Positions 42,967 to 53,200 of a stretch of DNA of 61,121 nucleotides are shown here, one piece after another. Where the stretch lies: assembly GCA_032718475.1 (NCBI GenBank), contig JAUCBJ010000873.1:1-61121 (forward strand). Direction: 5' to 3'. The notes beneath the pieces are model-generated. The model was given only the letters and a program-made list of their open reading frames with translations, did not search any database and was not told the origin of the DNA. This stretch comes from Nemertoderma westbladi (taxonomy: Eukaryota > Xenacoelomorpha > Nemertodermatida > Nemertodermatidae). A program made the translations under genes and the position numbers. How positions within the stretch are numbered: the stretch's first letter is position 1; each line of letters starts with the position of its first letter.

Positions 42967-42983
42967 CTAGATCCCCATGATGC

Positions 42984-43285
42984 ATGTGCTTTCCGGCAAG
43001 CAGATTTCACCCCGCTGGTGGCTACAGTGGACGGTGTGCACTCGCTCCTGAGTACTCAATGGCGGTGAGGAGGCTATCAGAGAGACTGGCTATTAAATGG
43101 GCGAAGCCATATAGCTGTATCATGGGGTGGGTGAGGGCGCGGCTTTCGTTTGGTATCCTTAGGGTGACGTGTGCCTGCTTCAGGGCATCACGCACCAAGT
43201 GGAGGTGTTTGGGAGTTGAGGATAGCGCTGCGATTCCTTAGGGTATCTAAGGAGACCCCGATGAGTGCTGAAGAGACAGCATAAT
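42984..43285 (+). pseudogene. last coding segment of the SAP-RT element
   Basis: It starts directly after the 9-bp duplication. Frames read HDACAFRQADFTPLVATVDGVHS (FTPLV...DG) and then WVRARLSFGILR in another frame, the usual closing segment of this RT family (xxRxRLSFxLLR). It is followed by non-coding 3' sequence to an AATAAA near 43382. Confidence 0.6.
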
Positions 43286-43725
43286 ATAAAACTGTGTCTA
43301 TTATGTTGCTAATTTTTGTAGTATTATGTAACTGATGTGTCAGAAGTGAATATTATTGAATTGTATAATTGGAGTATATGTCAATAAATGGGTTTATCAT
43401 TAAAATATAATATAATAAATTAAATTATATAATTAAAATATAATATTATAATATAATAAATTAAATTATTTAATTATATTATCTATACCTATAAAAATCA
43501 AATTCTCTCTCTCTCTCTCTCTCTGTGTTCGAACTCCTCCAAAACGGGCTTAGGGATTGCGCTGGGACTTGGCATGTGTGTATAACTTTAACCAGCGGTC
43601 GTTATAGGCCACTTTTCGAAAAGTATAATTCACGTTCGGTAACGGTACTGGGTACCGGTACGTCAGTAGGCCTATACCGGTACAAGTACGCCAGTAGGCA
43701 TATGCCGGTGTCACAAGGAAATCAG
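43286..43725. other. element 3' end, AT repeat and CT microsatellite
   Basis: An AATAAA-containing 3' tail ends near 43395, followed by an AT-rich repeat (AATATAATATAATAAATTAAATT). A (CT)n run at about 43503-43524 is preceded by ATCTATACCTATAAA. A TATAAA plus CT-run start recalls some Helitron-like repeats, but no other evidence was seen. Confidence 0.4.
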
Positions 43726-44635
43726 CCCCCCCTAGAATCTGCCCCCCGGGGCATTATTTCCTAGGATATTATGTCCCCCCGGGCAATTTTTCCTAGGAAA
43801 TTTAGCCCGGGGGGGCATTTTCTCCTTAGGAAATAATGCCTCCCCTCAGGAAAATTAGCCCCCCCTCAAAAGTCTGAAAACTGGTACGATACCGGTCTGC
43901 TGGTAGCCACTTTTAATCTACCAACTGCAGAACTTGTAATAGTTGGAAGAATAGTACTGTAGTACGGTACCGGTCTGCCGGTAGGTAAGCAGGCTAAGGC
44001 AGTAAGGGATGTAGAACAGCATACTGAAGTATCTAAGTCAGTAGGCTACTGTAGTACTGTAGTAAGTACTGGTATAACAGCAGTGCGAGTGTGTGGTTTG
44101 TGTGGGCGCCGAGCAGCTCCAAGCTTTTTTAAGTTTGTAACCTGCTCCTTTCCCTGATTTGGTAAAGTGATTGTTTATTGTTTTGGTTAGAAAATCCCGC
44201 CTCTGTAACCTGCTCCTTTCTCTCAATTGGTAATGTTATCGTTTATTGTTTTGGTTAGGAAATCCCGTCTCTGTAACCTGCTCCTTTCCCTGATTTGCTA
44301 AAGTGACTGTTTATTGTTTTGGTTAGAAAAACCCGCCTCTGTAACCTGCTCCTTTCCCTCAATTAGTTAAATGATCGTTTATTGTTTAGGTTAGAATGGC
44401 CTGCCTCTGTAACCTGCTCCTTTCCTTCATTTGGTAAAGTGACTGTTTATTGTTTTGTATAATTTTTGTAAGTTTTAGTAGTAATAAGTTTTGTTTATTG
44501 TATAATTCAGGGGGGGCATAATTTCCTAAGGGGGGGCATTTTTTCCTAGGGAAATTTGCCCGGGGGGGCATTTTTTCCTAGGAAAATATGCCCCCCCGGG
44601 CACATTTCCCGGGGGGGCATATTTTCCTGTTACAC
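43726..44635. repeat. foldback-like repeat with GC-rich palindromic ends
   Basis: The left side (43726-43868) and right side (44508-44632) are built from inverted copies of GGGGGGCATTTTTTCCTAGGAAA. Between them lies a 68-bp tandem repeat. It looks like a minisatellite-ended foldback element without coding capacity. Confidence 0.55.
44137..44460. repeat. 68-bp tandem repeat, five units
   Basis: GTAACCTGCTCCTTTCC starts units at 44137, 44205, 44273, 44341 and 44409, each ending in GTTTATTGTTT(T/A)GGTTAGAA. Confidence 0.95.
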
Positions 44636-45119
44636 CGGTAGCGGGAAATACCGGGTAACATGCCTCGGGTATTGCCTGCTAGTAATGTAATATAATTCAA
44701 TTATTTAATTAAAATCTAATGTAATATACTGTAATAAATTCAATTATTTAATTAAAATATAATTTAATAATATAATAAATAAATAATTAATAAATTAAGT
44801 ATAAATATGATAAATTTATAATTCGGTATACGTTGTAGTAAGTTGTGTGCCCAAGTTATTGACGTAATCATAATTGAAATTACAATTTTATTAAAAGTAC
44901 AATTTTGAAAATACAGTACACCATGTCCTGGAATATAGTGTGGTTATTCAGGTACCTGCCCCCCCCCCCCCCCCCCCAAAAAAAAATTTTTTTTTTACAA
45001 ATCGTAATGAGATTGCATGAAATTTGAAACAGAGATAGTTTAACCTGCATCCTCCTTGTTGGGTGAGCCAGAATTTTTATTTTCGCTTTCATTCCTTATC
45101 TACAAGCGTTTGAAAAAGG

Positions 45120-45605
45120 TGTCTCCGTCGATATTGCACCAATTACACCGCAGTTATTCTTCAAACATTTAGTGATTTGTTGGTACTACTGGAAATCTGA
45201 CCGTGCAAGGATTCCAAATATGTAAAATATTTGAATTTGGTTGGGAAATAGCTGAGTTATTGGCATTCGAATTTCGCATGTATTAGCTTCCACTGCAGGC
45301 CATATATTCTATTAAATTAATACACAATGTTCTAGAACATTTTGTTTATCTCATAAGTAGCTTGGCAACAATGCAATGCCTACATGATAATACTAGTATA
45401 TGGATATTCATACATAATCAAAATGTTCTAGAACATTGTGCATTCATTTAATGTAATAAATGGCCTCAATAACTCAGCTATTTCCCAACCAAATTAAAAT
45501 ATTTTTACATATTTGGAATCCTTGCACGGTCAGCTTTCCACCAGTACCAACACTAAATGTATGAAGAATAACTGCGGTGTAACTGGTGCAATATCGACGG
45601 AGACA
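45120..45605. repeat. 486-bp near-palindrome
   Basis: The arm from TGTCTCCGTCGATATTGCACC at 45120 to about 45352 is matched inverted by about 45413-45605, with one 34-bp indel. Each arm carries a GTTCTAGAAC. The loop is about 60 bp. The LINE at 45.6 kb starts immediately after the right arm. Confidence 0.9.
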
Positions 45606-45610
45606 TCGAT

Positions 45611-47779
45611 CTGAGGCAAGTCACTAGACTAGCCTCAGTAAACACCCTAACACTCGGGTCCCCAATGCGACAAGGTGAGCTGACTGCCTTGGCAGATAAG
45701 CAGATAAGATTTTCTCTTAGCGCAGTGGGTGTTCAAGAGCACCGAATGCAGACTGGACAGACTGATGAGGTTGTGATTAACGACATAGGGGGCGGTTGGC
45801 GACTCGCCCTCGCGTCAGCAGATGATAGTGGCAATGGTGGAATTGGTCTATTGATGAATCCAACTGCACATGCAGCATTGGACAAAATAGACCAAATCTC
45901 TAACCGCATCATCCGTTGCCACTTCTCATGTTCTGGAAGACTGGCTAAGAAGTTTCCTAAGGTGGTTCTTATTGTGTGCTACTCTCCAACTAGTGTTGCC
46001 CCTGTAGAGGAGGTGGAAAATTTTTACCGCAATCTACAAGCAGCTACTGATGGAGTGGATCAGCATGCATTCTTTACATTCCTGGAAGACTTTAATGCGA
46101 GTCTGCATCAATCACCTACATCGCACTGGGTCTATAGCAATAGTGTTAACCGAAATTCTGTCCATCTTCAGGATTTTATCTCTGGAAATGGTTTGTTTTC
46201 GGCTGGAACCCAGTTCAAGAAGCGAACTAGAAAGCTAGGGACTCATAGTGGACCCAGTGGTCACAAGTCCCAGATAGACCATATTCTGTTTCGTAGGAAA
46301 TACAGGAGCTCTATACAAGACTGTAATGCATTTACACTTCGACCCTTCTCCAGTGATCACCGCCTTATTGTGGCCAAGGTAAGACTTAGTATGCGTGCTA
46401 GCAGAACAACGAAATCTGCCTTGCCGCGGCTTGACTGGTCCTCTCTGTTGCAACAGCCAAGTGTGAGATCCAGCTTCACACTGCAGCTGAGCAACAGGTA
46501 TGAGGCTCTTGCCTCTGAGGCGGCAGATCACTGTGAGGGCTATACTGCCTTTACAGAAGCAGTTAAGTTAGCAGCTGCAGAAACAGTTCCTGTATACCCT
46601 CGAAACAGGAAAAGGGCCCCCTGGACTGACAACAAAATTCAGAAGTGCCGAAATGACCTTCATAAGGCGCAGAAAGAGTCCCGACTCAAACATACTACAG
46701 CGGCCAAGAATGCAGTTAAGGCTGCATCTAGGTCCCTGAACAGGCAGTACTCTGTTAATCTACAGGAGCTAATAAACCAACAGGTTGATGCCATCAATGA
46801 TGCTGACGACAGCAGGCAATCATCCCAGGCATCGAAATCGATCAATCTGCTTACTGGGCGGAAAAGCCAACCAACCACCAAGGTTAAGGCTGAATCACCA
46901 GCCGATCGCCTCAATGGTTGGAAAGCCCACTTTGAAAAGCTCCTCAATAATGACAGGGTATTGCCTGATAACTTTATAGAAGTAAAAGTGTCTGAATCTG
47001 TACTCCCAGATATTCCCATTGGCGATATCTCCTTTGCAGAAGTGAAGGCTGCTGCAAAGAGCATTAATACCAATCGTGCCAGTGGAGTAAATGGTGTTCC
47101 CCCTGAGGTCTTTAAAATACCTGAGTGTTTAAAGCTCATCTATCCCATCATAGTAGACATGTACCGAACAACAAGAGTTCCACAAGAAATGAAAACAAAT
47201 AAGTTGGTGCCAGTTCCCAAGAAGGGCAACCTAACACTCTATGGTTCTTTTCGGGGAATCTCATTGATCTCGATTGCTGCAAAGCTATACAATAGGATTC
47301 TATTAAATCGCATCAGGGATCCCATTGCGAGACTGCTCCGTGGAAATCAGAATGGGTTCCGTAAAGGTCGTGGGACCATGGAGCCCATTTTGGCACTTAG
47401 AAGGATAATTGAAGAATTATCAAAAAAGAAAGACAGGCATCTGGCTGTTATCTTTGTTGACTTCTTCAAGGCCTTTGATTCAGTCTCTCGCACACGTATG
47501 TTCAGCATACTTTCATTATATGGGATTCCTGATGAAATTATTGCAGCAATCAGATCAGTATACGATGGTTTGACAACATTTGTGTCTACTGTTGACGGTG
47601 ACACAGAACCATTTGAAGTGTTATGGGGCATCCTCCAAGGAGACACACTTGCACCATTCTTGTTCATTATTGTGGTTGACTATGTTCTACGCATGTCCTT
47701 AGATCATCATAATGATGATGGGGTGATGATTGTACTTTGGCAGCCTCATGGAGTGAATAAGCATGGTGGACACCCATGA
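45611..47779 (+). CDS. RTE-like LINE: APE endonuclease and RT with internal deletion
   Basis: The frame is open upstream of the ATG at 45665 to about 45611 (RQVTRLASVNTLTL), so the copy is probably 5' truncated. Endonuclease motifs: E25 in VGVQEHR, DFNAS near 141 (the preceding Gly is Glu), SDH at about 230-232. RT motifs: NRILLNRI, GNQNGFRKGRGT, VDFFKAFDSV near 597, LQGDTLAPFLFIIVVDYVLR near 658. Just after DDGVMI (47730) the sequence jumps to VLWQPHGVNKHGG. About 660 bp containing the catalytic FADD and thumb are missing compared with 35650-34990. The frame stays open across the deletion, but the enzyme cannot be active. Confidence 0.85.
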   Translation: MRQVTRLASVNTLTLGSPMRQGELTALADKQIRFSLSAVGVQEHRMQTGQTDEVVINDIGGGWRLALASADDSGNGGIGLLMNPTAHAALDKIDQISNRIIRCHFSCSGRLAKKFPKVVLIVCYSPTSVAPVEEVENFYRNLQAATDGVDQHAFFTFLEDFNASLHQSPTSHWVYSNSVNRNSVHLQDFISGNGLFSAGTQFKKRTRKLGTHSGPSGHKSQIDHILFRRKYRSSIQDCNAFTLRPFSSDHRLIVAKVRLSMRASRTTKSALPRLDWSSLLQQPSVRSSFTLQLSNRYEALASEAADHCEGYTAFTEAVKLAAAETVPVYPRNRKRAPWTDNKIQKCRNDLHKAQKESRLKHTTAAKNAVKAASRSLNRQYSVNLQELINQQVDAINDADDSRQSSQASKSINLLTGRKSQPTTKVKAESPADRLNGWKAHFEKLLNNDRVLPDNFIEVKVSESVLPDIPIGDISFAEVKAAAKSINTNRASGVNGVPPEVFKIPECLKLIYPIIVDMYRTTRVPQEMKTNKLVPVPKKGNLTLYGSFRGISLISIAAKLYNRILLNRIRDPIARLLRGNQNGFRKGRGTMEPILALRRIIEELSKKKDRHLAVIFVDFFKAFDSVSRTRMFSILSLYGIPDEIIAAIRSVYDGLTTFVSTVDGDTEPFEVLWGILQGDTLAPFLFIIVVDYVLRMSLDHHNDDGVMIVLWQPHGVNKHGGHP

Positions 47780-47973
47780 CTTTCTTGAGACGCATCTTAA
47801 AGGACACAGGCCTTAAAGATGCGGATGATCTAGCAAATGTCATGGGTGATAGGAGTAGTAGGAGAAACATAGATCTCACACAACTCCTCCCTAGCTTGGG
47901 CTACGGGCTGCATCTCGGAGGGCTATTAAAAAGGTGCTAAATCGCGATGTTTAATGACCATCTGTCACCATCA

Positions 47974-48145
47974 ATATTGATTCGCGTCGTTGCCTTCAAC
48001 CAATCGTTGCTTATCACCTACGCGTAGCCTAACCTCGCGATGCCTGCCTTACTCGACAACTGTTACCACCCGTGAGTATTGATTCGCGTTGTTGCATCAA
48101 CCAACCATCGCATATTCATCTTCGCGTAACCTAACTTCGCGATGC
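47974..48145. repeat. 70-bp direct repeat, 102-bp period
   Basis: (A/G)TATTGATTCGCGT(C/T)GTTGC...AACCTAAC(C/T)TCGCGATGC occurs at 47974-48043 and 48076-48145. It lies just outside the virus-like block and might be part of its end. Confidence 0.85.
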
Positions 48146-48599
48146 ATGGCTAGCCCCCACTACACTATTATATTATATATCGATTGCCAACTCACCACCA
48201 CCACTAGCCACGGCTACTCCTCGACGGCTGTCGCCAAACCAATCAATCCAACCAACCAAGCCGCCTACCAGTAGTCCAACGCTATTATGATACGTGTTGA
48301 AATTCCGCCACGTTCCAGCTACACGTATACGAACAACATTTCCATAGTAGTTACTCAAGCTAACCGATCCCGCAGCATCTGTGCCATATTGAAAGGCTTC
48401 CACCGCTAACATTATACTGTGCGTTTTTTATTATAATAATTATTGATTATAACCCTATGATTCATATTCTTTCACGTATTTCCTATCCATGCAACCAACC
48501 AACCATTCATCCACGTTGCACTCCATCTCTTTTCTTATTCGTCGATGATTATGACACGAACCATCTCTTCTTCGTTGACTACGTGCCACATCGCAAATT

Positions 48600-49045
48600 T
48601 ATATATATAAGTGAATGTTTTTAATAAAATTCATCACTTGTAATCTTCATGGTAATATATTGATACCATATCTAATTTTTTTGTTCTCACTCTGACATTG
48701 TGTTATTTCCTTAATAATTTCTTCATTATCTTACTAGTTGTATATATAAGTGGTCAGAAATTCATACAAGAGCGAAGATGATACCTAACGATGCCCTACT
48801 TCGCAGTACACAGATAACATGAATCATTTTATTTTTCTTAACGGGAGAACGTCAAAAATAAAATGATTCATGTAATCTGTGTACTGCTAAGTACGGCAAA
48901 GTTAAGTATCATCTTTTGTCTCGTGTTAGTTTCTGACCACTTATATATACCCAATTTTAGAGTGAGAACTATGGTGTCAATTTATTACAGCGATACGGTT
49001 TAAAATTTATCACTTGTAATATTTTTCGTATTTATTATTATTATC
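48600..49045. promoter_or_regulatory. palindromic TATA-containing leader of the virus-like block
   Basis: An imperfect palindrome (about 48651-48991) has a strong core at 48740-48950. TATATAAGTG lies at about 48603 and 48742, and its inverted copy at about 48939-48949. A direct repeat AAAATT(C/T)ATCACTTGTAAT lies at about 48622 and 49003. This suggests a bidirectional promoter or replication-linked structure upstream of the first gene. Confidence 0.5.
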
Positions 49046-50110
49046 ATGGCCTTAACGCAAAAAACTGGAGCAACAAATAGCTGGAAATTTACTTACAATA
49101 AATATACTTGTACCGTCGTTCACAGCAAGTATTTTATTGTGGAATCTCAGGAGGACAACGAATCAATTTGTTTTTCCCATCAAGATACCCGCTATTTGTT
49201 AGACATTCTAGAAACAACCAACAACAACCAACATCAATCCAGACCAGCAATTATACCAGGTAGGATATATCCCACTCTTCGTTTTGCGCGGGGAAATTTG
49301 AATATTTCCATCAACCCCACATCGGGTGATGTTTACGTTCAGAAACAAGGCAAATGTAAAGTTCTCAACAAAGCTTTTACTGAAGTTCTAATTCAATACA
49401 GAGGGAAATTATTGCAATTTCTCTCTCCACCGCTAGAGATTATTAGCGATCAATTCTACATTGAATTATCAAATCCAGAGTTTATTGGATTTGTAACAGC
49501 TTTTAAAGGAACCAACTATGTTGGCTTATGGAAAATCAGCCTCAGATACACTGATAGTGTTGGTTTTAACTATTATACGGGTTTCAATTTGTCAAAACAG
49601 GAACTAACCGTTTTGTTGCGAGAGTGGGACAACCAAGTCGATGAAACAGACAAGCATCTTTTTGATAAAAATATCATTCAATTATCAGACCGTCTCAAAA
49701 TGATTAAAACCAATAATAAAAAAATTATTATCACCAACACCGATAATTCTACTGAAGTAGGTGTCGGCGGAAATTCTATCGTGTTGCATTACTTGAATGA
49801 TAAAGCCCATATTAGTTTTCTCAAAGAATCGCTGGATGGCGTTTCTCTTACTGAAGCCCATGTTGACGGTTTTGTCCTTTTGGATAAACCTAAAGCGTTC
49901 GTAGAGATCCCATCACCTAATCAGGATGTTGAAGAGAGTTGCACTCAACCGCAACAGGTCTTTCCTGAAATATTACCTCGGAAGCCAAGATCATCGAGTA
50001 AATTTACCAACGCATCACCTGCAAAGAAACAGAAAGTCGTCAGTAACCCAGTTCTAGTAGAGCCTGTTACTAATTCTCCATGGAAACCAGATTATTATCC
50101 TAACATGTAA
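49046..50110 (+). CDS. PC4-like putative ssDNA-binding protein
   Basis: The ORF has 354 codons and follows the TATA-containing palindrome. Residues about 149-197 (FVTAFKGTNYVGLWKI, then GFNLSKQELTVLLREWDN) follow the layout of the PC4/p15 ssDNA-binding fold: a strand with a lysine-glycine turn, a strand, then xGxxLxxxxxxxLxxxW. Residues 78-126 (FARGNLNISINPTSGDVYVQ, then AFTEVLIQYRGKLLQFL) may be a second, more divergent repeat. A basic tail with a nuclear-signal-like PAKKQKV lies near 330. A role in replication or late transcription is inferred. The fold assignment by eye is tentative. Confidence 0.55.
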   Translation: MALTQKTGATNSWKFTYNKYTCTVVHSKYFIVESQEDNESICFSHQDTRYLLDILETTNNNQHQSRPAIIPGRIYPTLRFARGNLNISINPTSGDVYVQKQGKCKVLNKAFTEVLIQYRGKLLQFLSPPLEIISDQFYIELSNPEFIGFVTAFKGTNYVGLWKISLRYTDSVGFNYYTGFNLSKQELTVLLREWDNQVDETDKHLFDKNIIQLSDRLKMIKTNNKKIIITNTDNSTEVGVGGNSIVLHYLNDKAHISFLKESLDGVSLTEAHVDGFVLLDKPKAFVEIPSPNQDVEESCTQPQQVFPEILPRKPRSSSKFTNASPAKKQKVVSNPVLVEPVTNSPWKPDYYPNM

Positions 50111-50299
50111 GCCTAATCATAAGTTAAACTCTTTGCGGTTTCCAATAGTCATATGTGTTTGGTGATTGGTTTAAAATTATTTCCCTCGCTAGCATATAAA
50201 TGTTTAGATGTAGTCAATAACATTTCATTTCATTTTATTTTAATCTTTGGAGATATTTTATTATTATTATTATTATTATTTATCTAAACAAACTTCAAC

Positions 50300-53200
50300 A
50301 TGGATAAAATAACAATATGTTGTTCATTCTGTCATATGAATGTAACTAGACATAATTATTTACGCCACCTACGGTCACATTTTGAAAGTTATTCTTGTTT
50401 AAAGTGTCATGTCGTGACTTCATGCAGCGAAATTTGTAAACGACATGAAATGACTACTGGTTGTAAAGAAATGGAGTTCCGCACCTATCAATTGACTTGT
50501 TCTACCTGTAATAAAGAGTATATATATGACGATTATCTACGACACGATTGTCACTTGAAATGTTACTACACAAGAAAGCGTACATTTCCGCAACGTAAAA
50601 ATATAATATCCAAAAAAAACTTAAGGGTGGCTCTTGGCACATGCGCAACAATTTTTACGCGGGAACAAGAAGCTCACGATAATCGTCTTGAAATTTATGT
50701 CCACGACCTCCCAACTTCTAGAGATTATCCCGATGTAGAAACAGCAGTAACACAAATTCGAGGTAATATTCTTCAGTTAATATTAGACAGATTGAAAGAA
50801 ATGAATGTTCTTAGACTGTGGTTAGGTCTAAATGTATTAATGTACAGATCACATTTTTCAGAAGGTGAGCAATTGGAAACCTTTTATTTTAATTCTTCCG
50901 GTGGTGCTATTAATACTGTAGATTCGCCGCAAAGTTTTGACACATGGTTTGAGTATGTTCTGGAAAATATATTACAAAAAATAGCCATCTTTAACACACG
51001 TGGTTCGGGGTGGCGTATTAAATCTTTATTAAGGGTTGAAATTAAATTAGCTGAATCTAAGTGTAGCTCGTTACTATATAAGGGGCATGGATATATGGAA
51101 TTACCTAAGGCTTTATCAGTTAAACGATGTGTTATAAATGTACAATCGGCTGATAATAACTGTTTTAAATGGGCAATTATATCCACAAAATTTAGTAGCA
51201 AAGTGAAAAACAACAAACAGCGTACTTCATCGTATAAAAATTATATGAGTCATTTCATTTTTGACAATGGGAACAAAGATTATCCAACGCAGTGGCAGTT
51301 AGCTATTAAACTTTTTGAAAAACAAAATTCAAAATATATAATTAATTTATTATGTTGGAATAACGACAACAAACGCACCCCCGTATCTATATTAAGACAA
51401 CCCCCGTTTAGTAAAATTACACCCGATAAACAGTTATTAAATATATTACTTGTAGTAAAAAATAACAATGTACCTAAACAGAATCATTATGTTTGCATAA
51501 CTAACTTGAATCGATTGCTGAATACGAGAGCTCTTCATATCCAAAATAGGAAATATTGCGAAAGGTGTTTGGCTCATTTTTTTCGAGCGGAAGTTCTTCA
51601 TCAACACCGTCTTGCATGCTACCAAGGAAGAAGTCAGCGTGAGAAACTACCTAATAAAAAAAGAACACACATTAGTTTTACAAATTTAGATAGAACCTTA
51701 TCCCCATTGTTTGTCACCTACTTTGATATAGAATGTATCTTACAACCGTCAGTTAATAATCAAATTATACAGGAGCATATACCGTGTGCTGTGAGTTATT
51801 TAATTGTTCCCAATACTGAATTAATTGATGCTCCAAAATGTCATTTGAAAACATTCGTAAAGACAAATAATAATAATTGTATTCAAGATTTCTTAGATTC
51901 ATTATATTTTGATTTAACTGAATTATGTTGTTGGACAGACATATACACTCATAAAACCATGTCATTTACTAATATTGATTTTGTAAATTTTGAACAAGCA
52001 AAATTTTGTTTTTATTGTAATGTTACTTTAAATAATAATGTTGGGAAAAACAGACACCATTCACATATTACAGGTAAATATATTGCGGCAGCCTGTAATA
52101 GTTGTAACCGAAGTTTATCATTGAAGCGATACCTGTATGTACTTTGCGGACACAATTCCAACAACTACGATATACATTGTATATTACAAAGCGGATTTAG
52201 AGATAAGAAATACACTGATTGGGATATAAAGGTTATACCGAGAAATACAGAACGATATATTTCACTGAGTGCATTTATCCCAATTAAAAACACTTCTAAG
52301 AAAATTGAGTTACGTTTCTTAGACACATATCAATTTTTAAGCTTTTCTTTAAGTAATTTAGTTGAGTGTTCAACAAAGGATGTAGCCAGTCATGATATAA
52401 GCTCAATTTTACCTATTACTCTACAAGAAATGAAATATTTTTATCCAAACTTGAATAACTCAACGATTAAACGGAAAGGAGTATTTCCATACGAGTACTT
52501 GACAGATATAAATAAATTTAATGATACAGGTTGGCCGTCTATAAATAATTTTTTTAGTAACTTAAGTCAAAAAACATGCACAATTGAAGATTATAGGTTT
52601 GCGGGAATATCATGGGTAGAATTCGACTGTGTGAATCTCAAAGATTATCTTTTAGCCTATTTAAAACTCGATGTTTGTTTGCTTGCCGATATATTTGAGA
52701 ATTTTAGGAATGTTTGTAAACAAAATTACGATTTAGAAGCGGTTTTTTACTGCAGTATCGCGTCATTTACCTATGATTGCGCGCTAAAATATAATAAATG
52801 TAAAATAGAATTAATAAAGGATTATCAGACATATAGAGATTTTGAAAAATCAATTAGGGGTGGTGTTTCATTTTGTCGAAAACATTATATAGAATCAAAT
52901 ATACCAGGTACAAGTACATATGATTCTACTAAGGAAGAATGCCATATTTTTAATATTGATTTCAACTCTTTATATTCTGGGAATTTAAGTAAAAAACTAC
53001 CCACCTCACAATTCAAAGAAGTAAGTATTAAACATTTAGAGAATGCAATACCAGAAAAACTAATCGAGTACTTGGTAGATTTAGACATTGAGGGATCTAC
53101 TGGATATTTTTTAATATGTGATTTAAATTATCCCAAGGCTATTCACGATCAAACATTACAATTACCGTTAGCCCCCGAGCATTTAAGTATAAATGAATCA

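Larger units (their letters stand above)
36796..42974. mobile_element. 6.2-kb transposon with minisatellite ends and 9-bp target duplication
   Basis: CCATGATGC stands at 36787-36795 and 42975-42983. The ends align inverted: GGTGTTCGGACACTTCC on the left against GGATCTAGGACACTTCC on the right. Both continue into arrays of GGACACTTCCCCCCC. Inside are a GC-rich ORF (minus, 38022-38975), a PIN-like nuclease gene (plus, 39819-41585) and a partial duplicate of the right end (37366-37895). A 9-bp duplication is usual for MULEs, but no MULE transposase was recognised. Confidence 0.75.
30295..43285 (+). mobile_element. SAP / Ulp1 / RT retroelement, decayed and interrupted three times
   Basis: Fragments in one orientation read SAP (30295), Ulp1-like protease (30818-31770), Cys-rich region plus RT (31785-34762), then 36498-36795 and 42984-43250. 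Three gaps are explained by later insertions with target duplications: 31060-31279 (14 bp), 34770-36490 (7 bp) and 36796-42974 (9 bp). The clade of the RT is not assigned. The combination of protease and RT recalls NeSL-type non-LTR elements. Confidence 0.7.

Noticed and set aside
42483-43068. ORFs with GLPPPNPRFF and GHFPPGHFPP / CPGGKCPGG repeats
   Set aside because: They are translations of the 37-bp and 15-bp minisatellites in several frames and have no independent support.
43490-43600. Helitron 5' end (TATAAA followed by CT run)
   Set aside because: No Rep/helicase sequence, no CTRR end with hairpin and no second copy were seen. The CT run alone is not enough.
48170-48412. Minus 79-codon ORF with SLSNYYGNVVRIRVAGTWRNF, considered as an extracellular-domain exon
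   Set aside because: The resemblance to SRCR-type repeats is too weak, with no cysteines in place and no splice signals examined that would support an exon.
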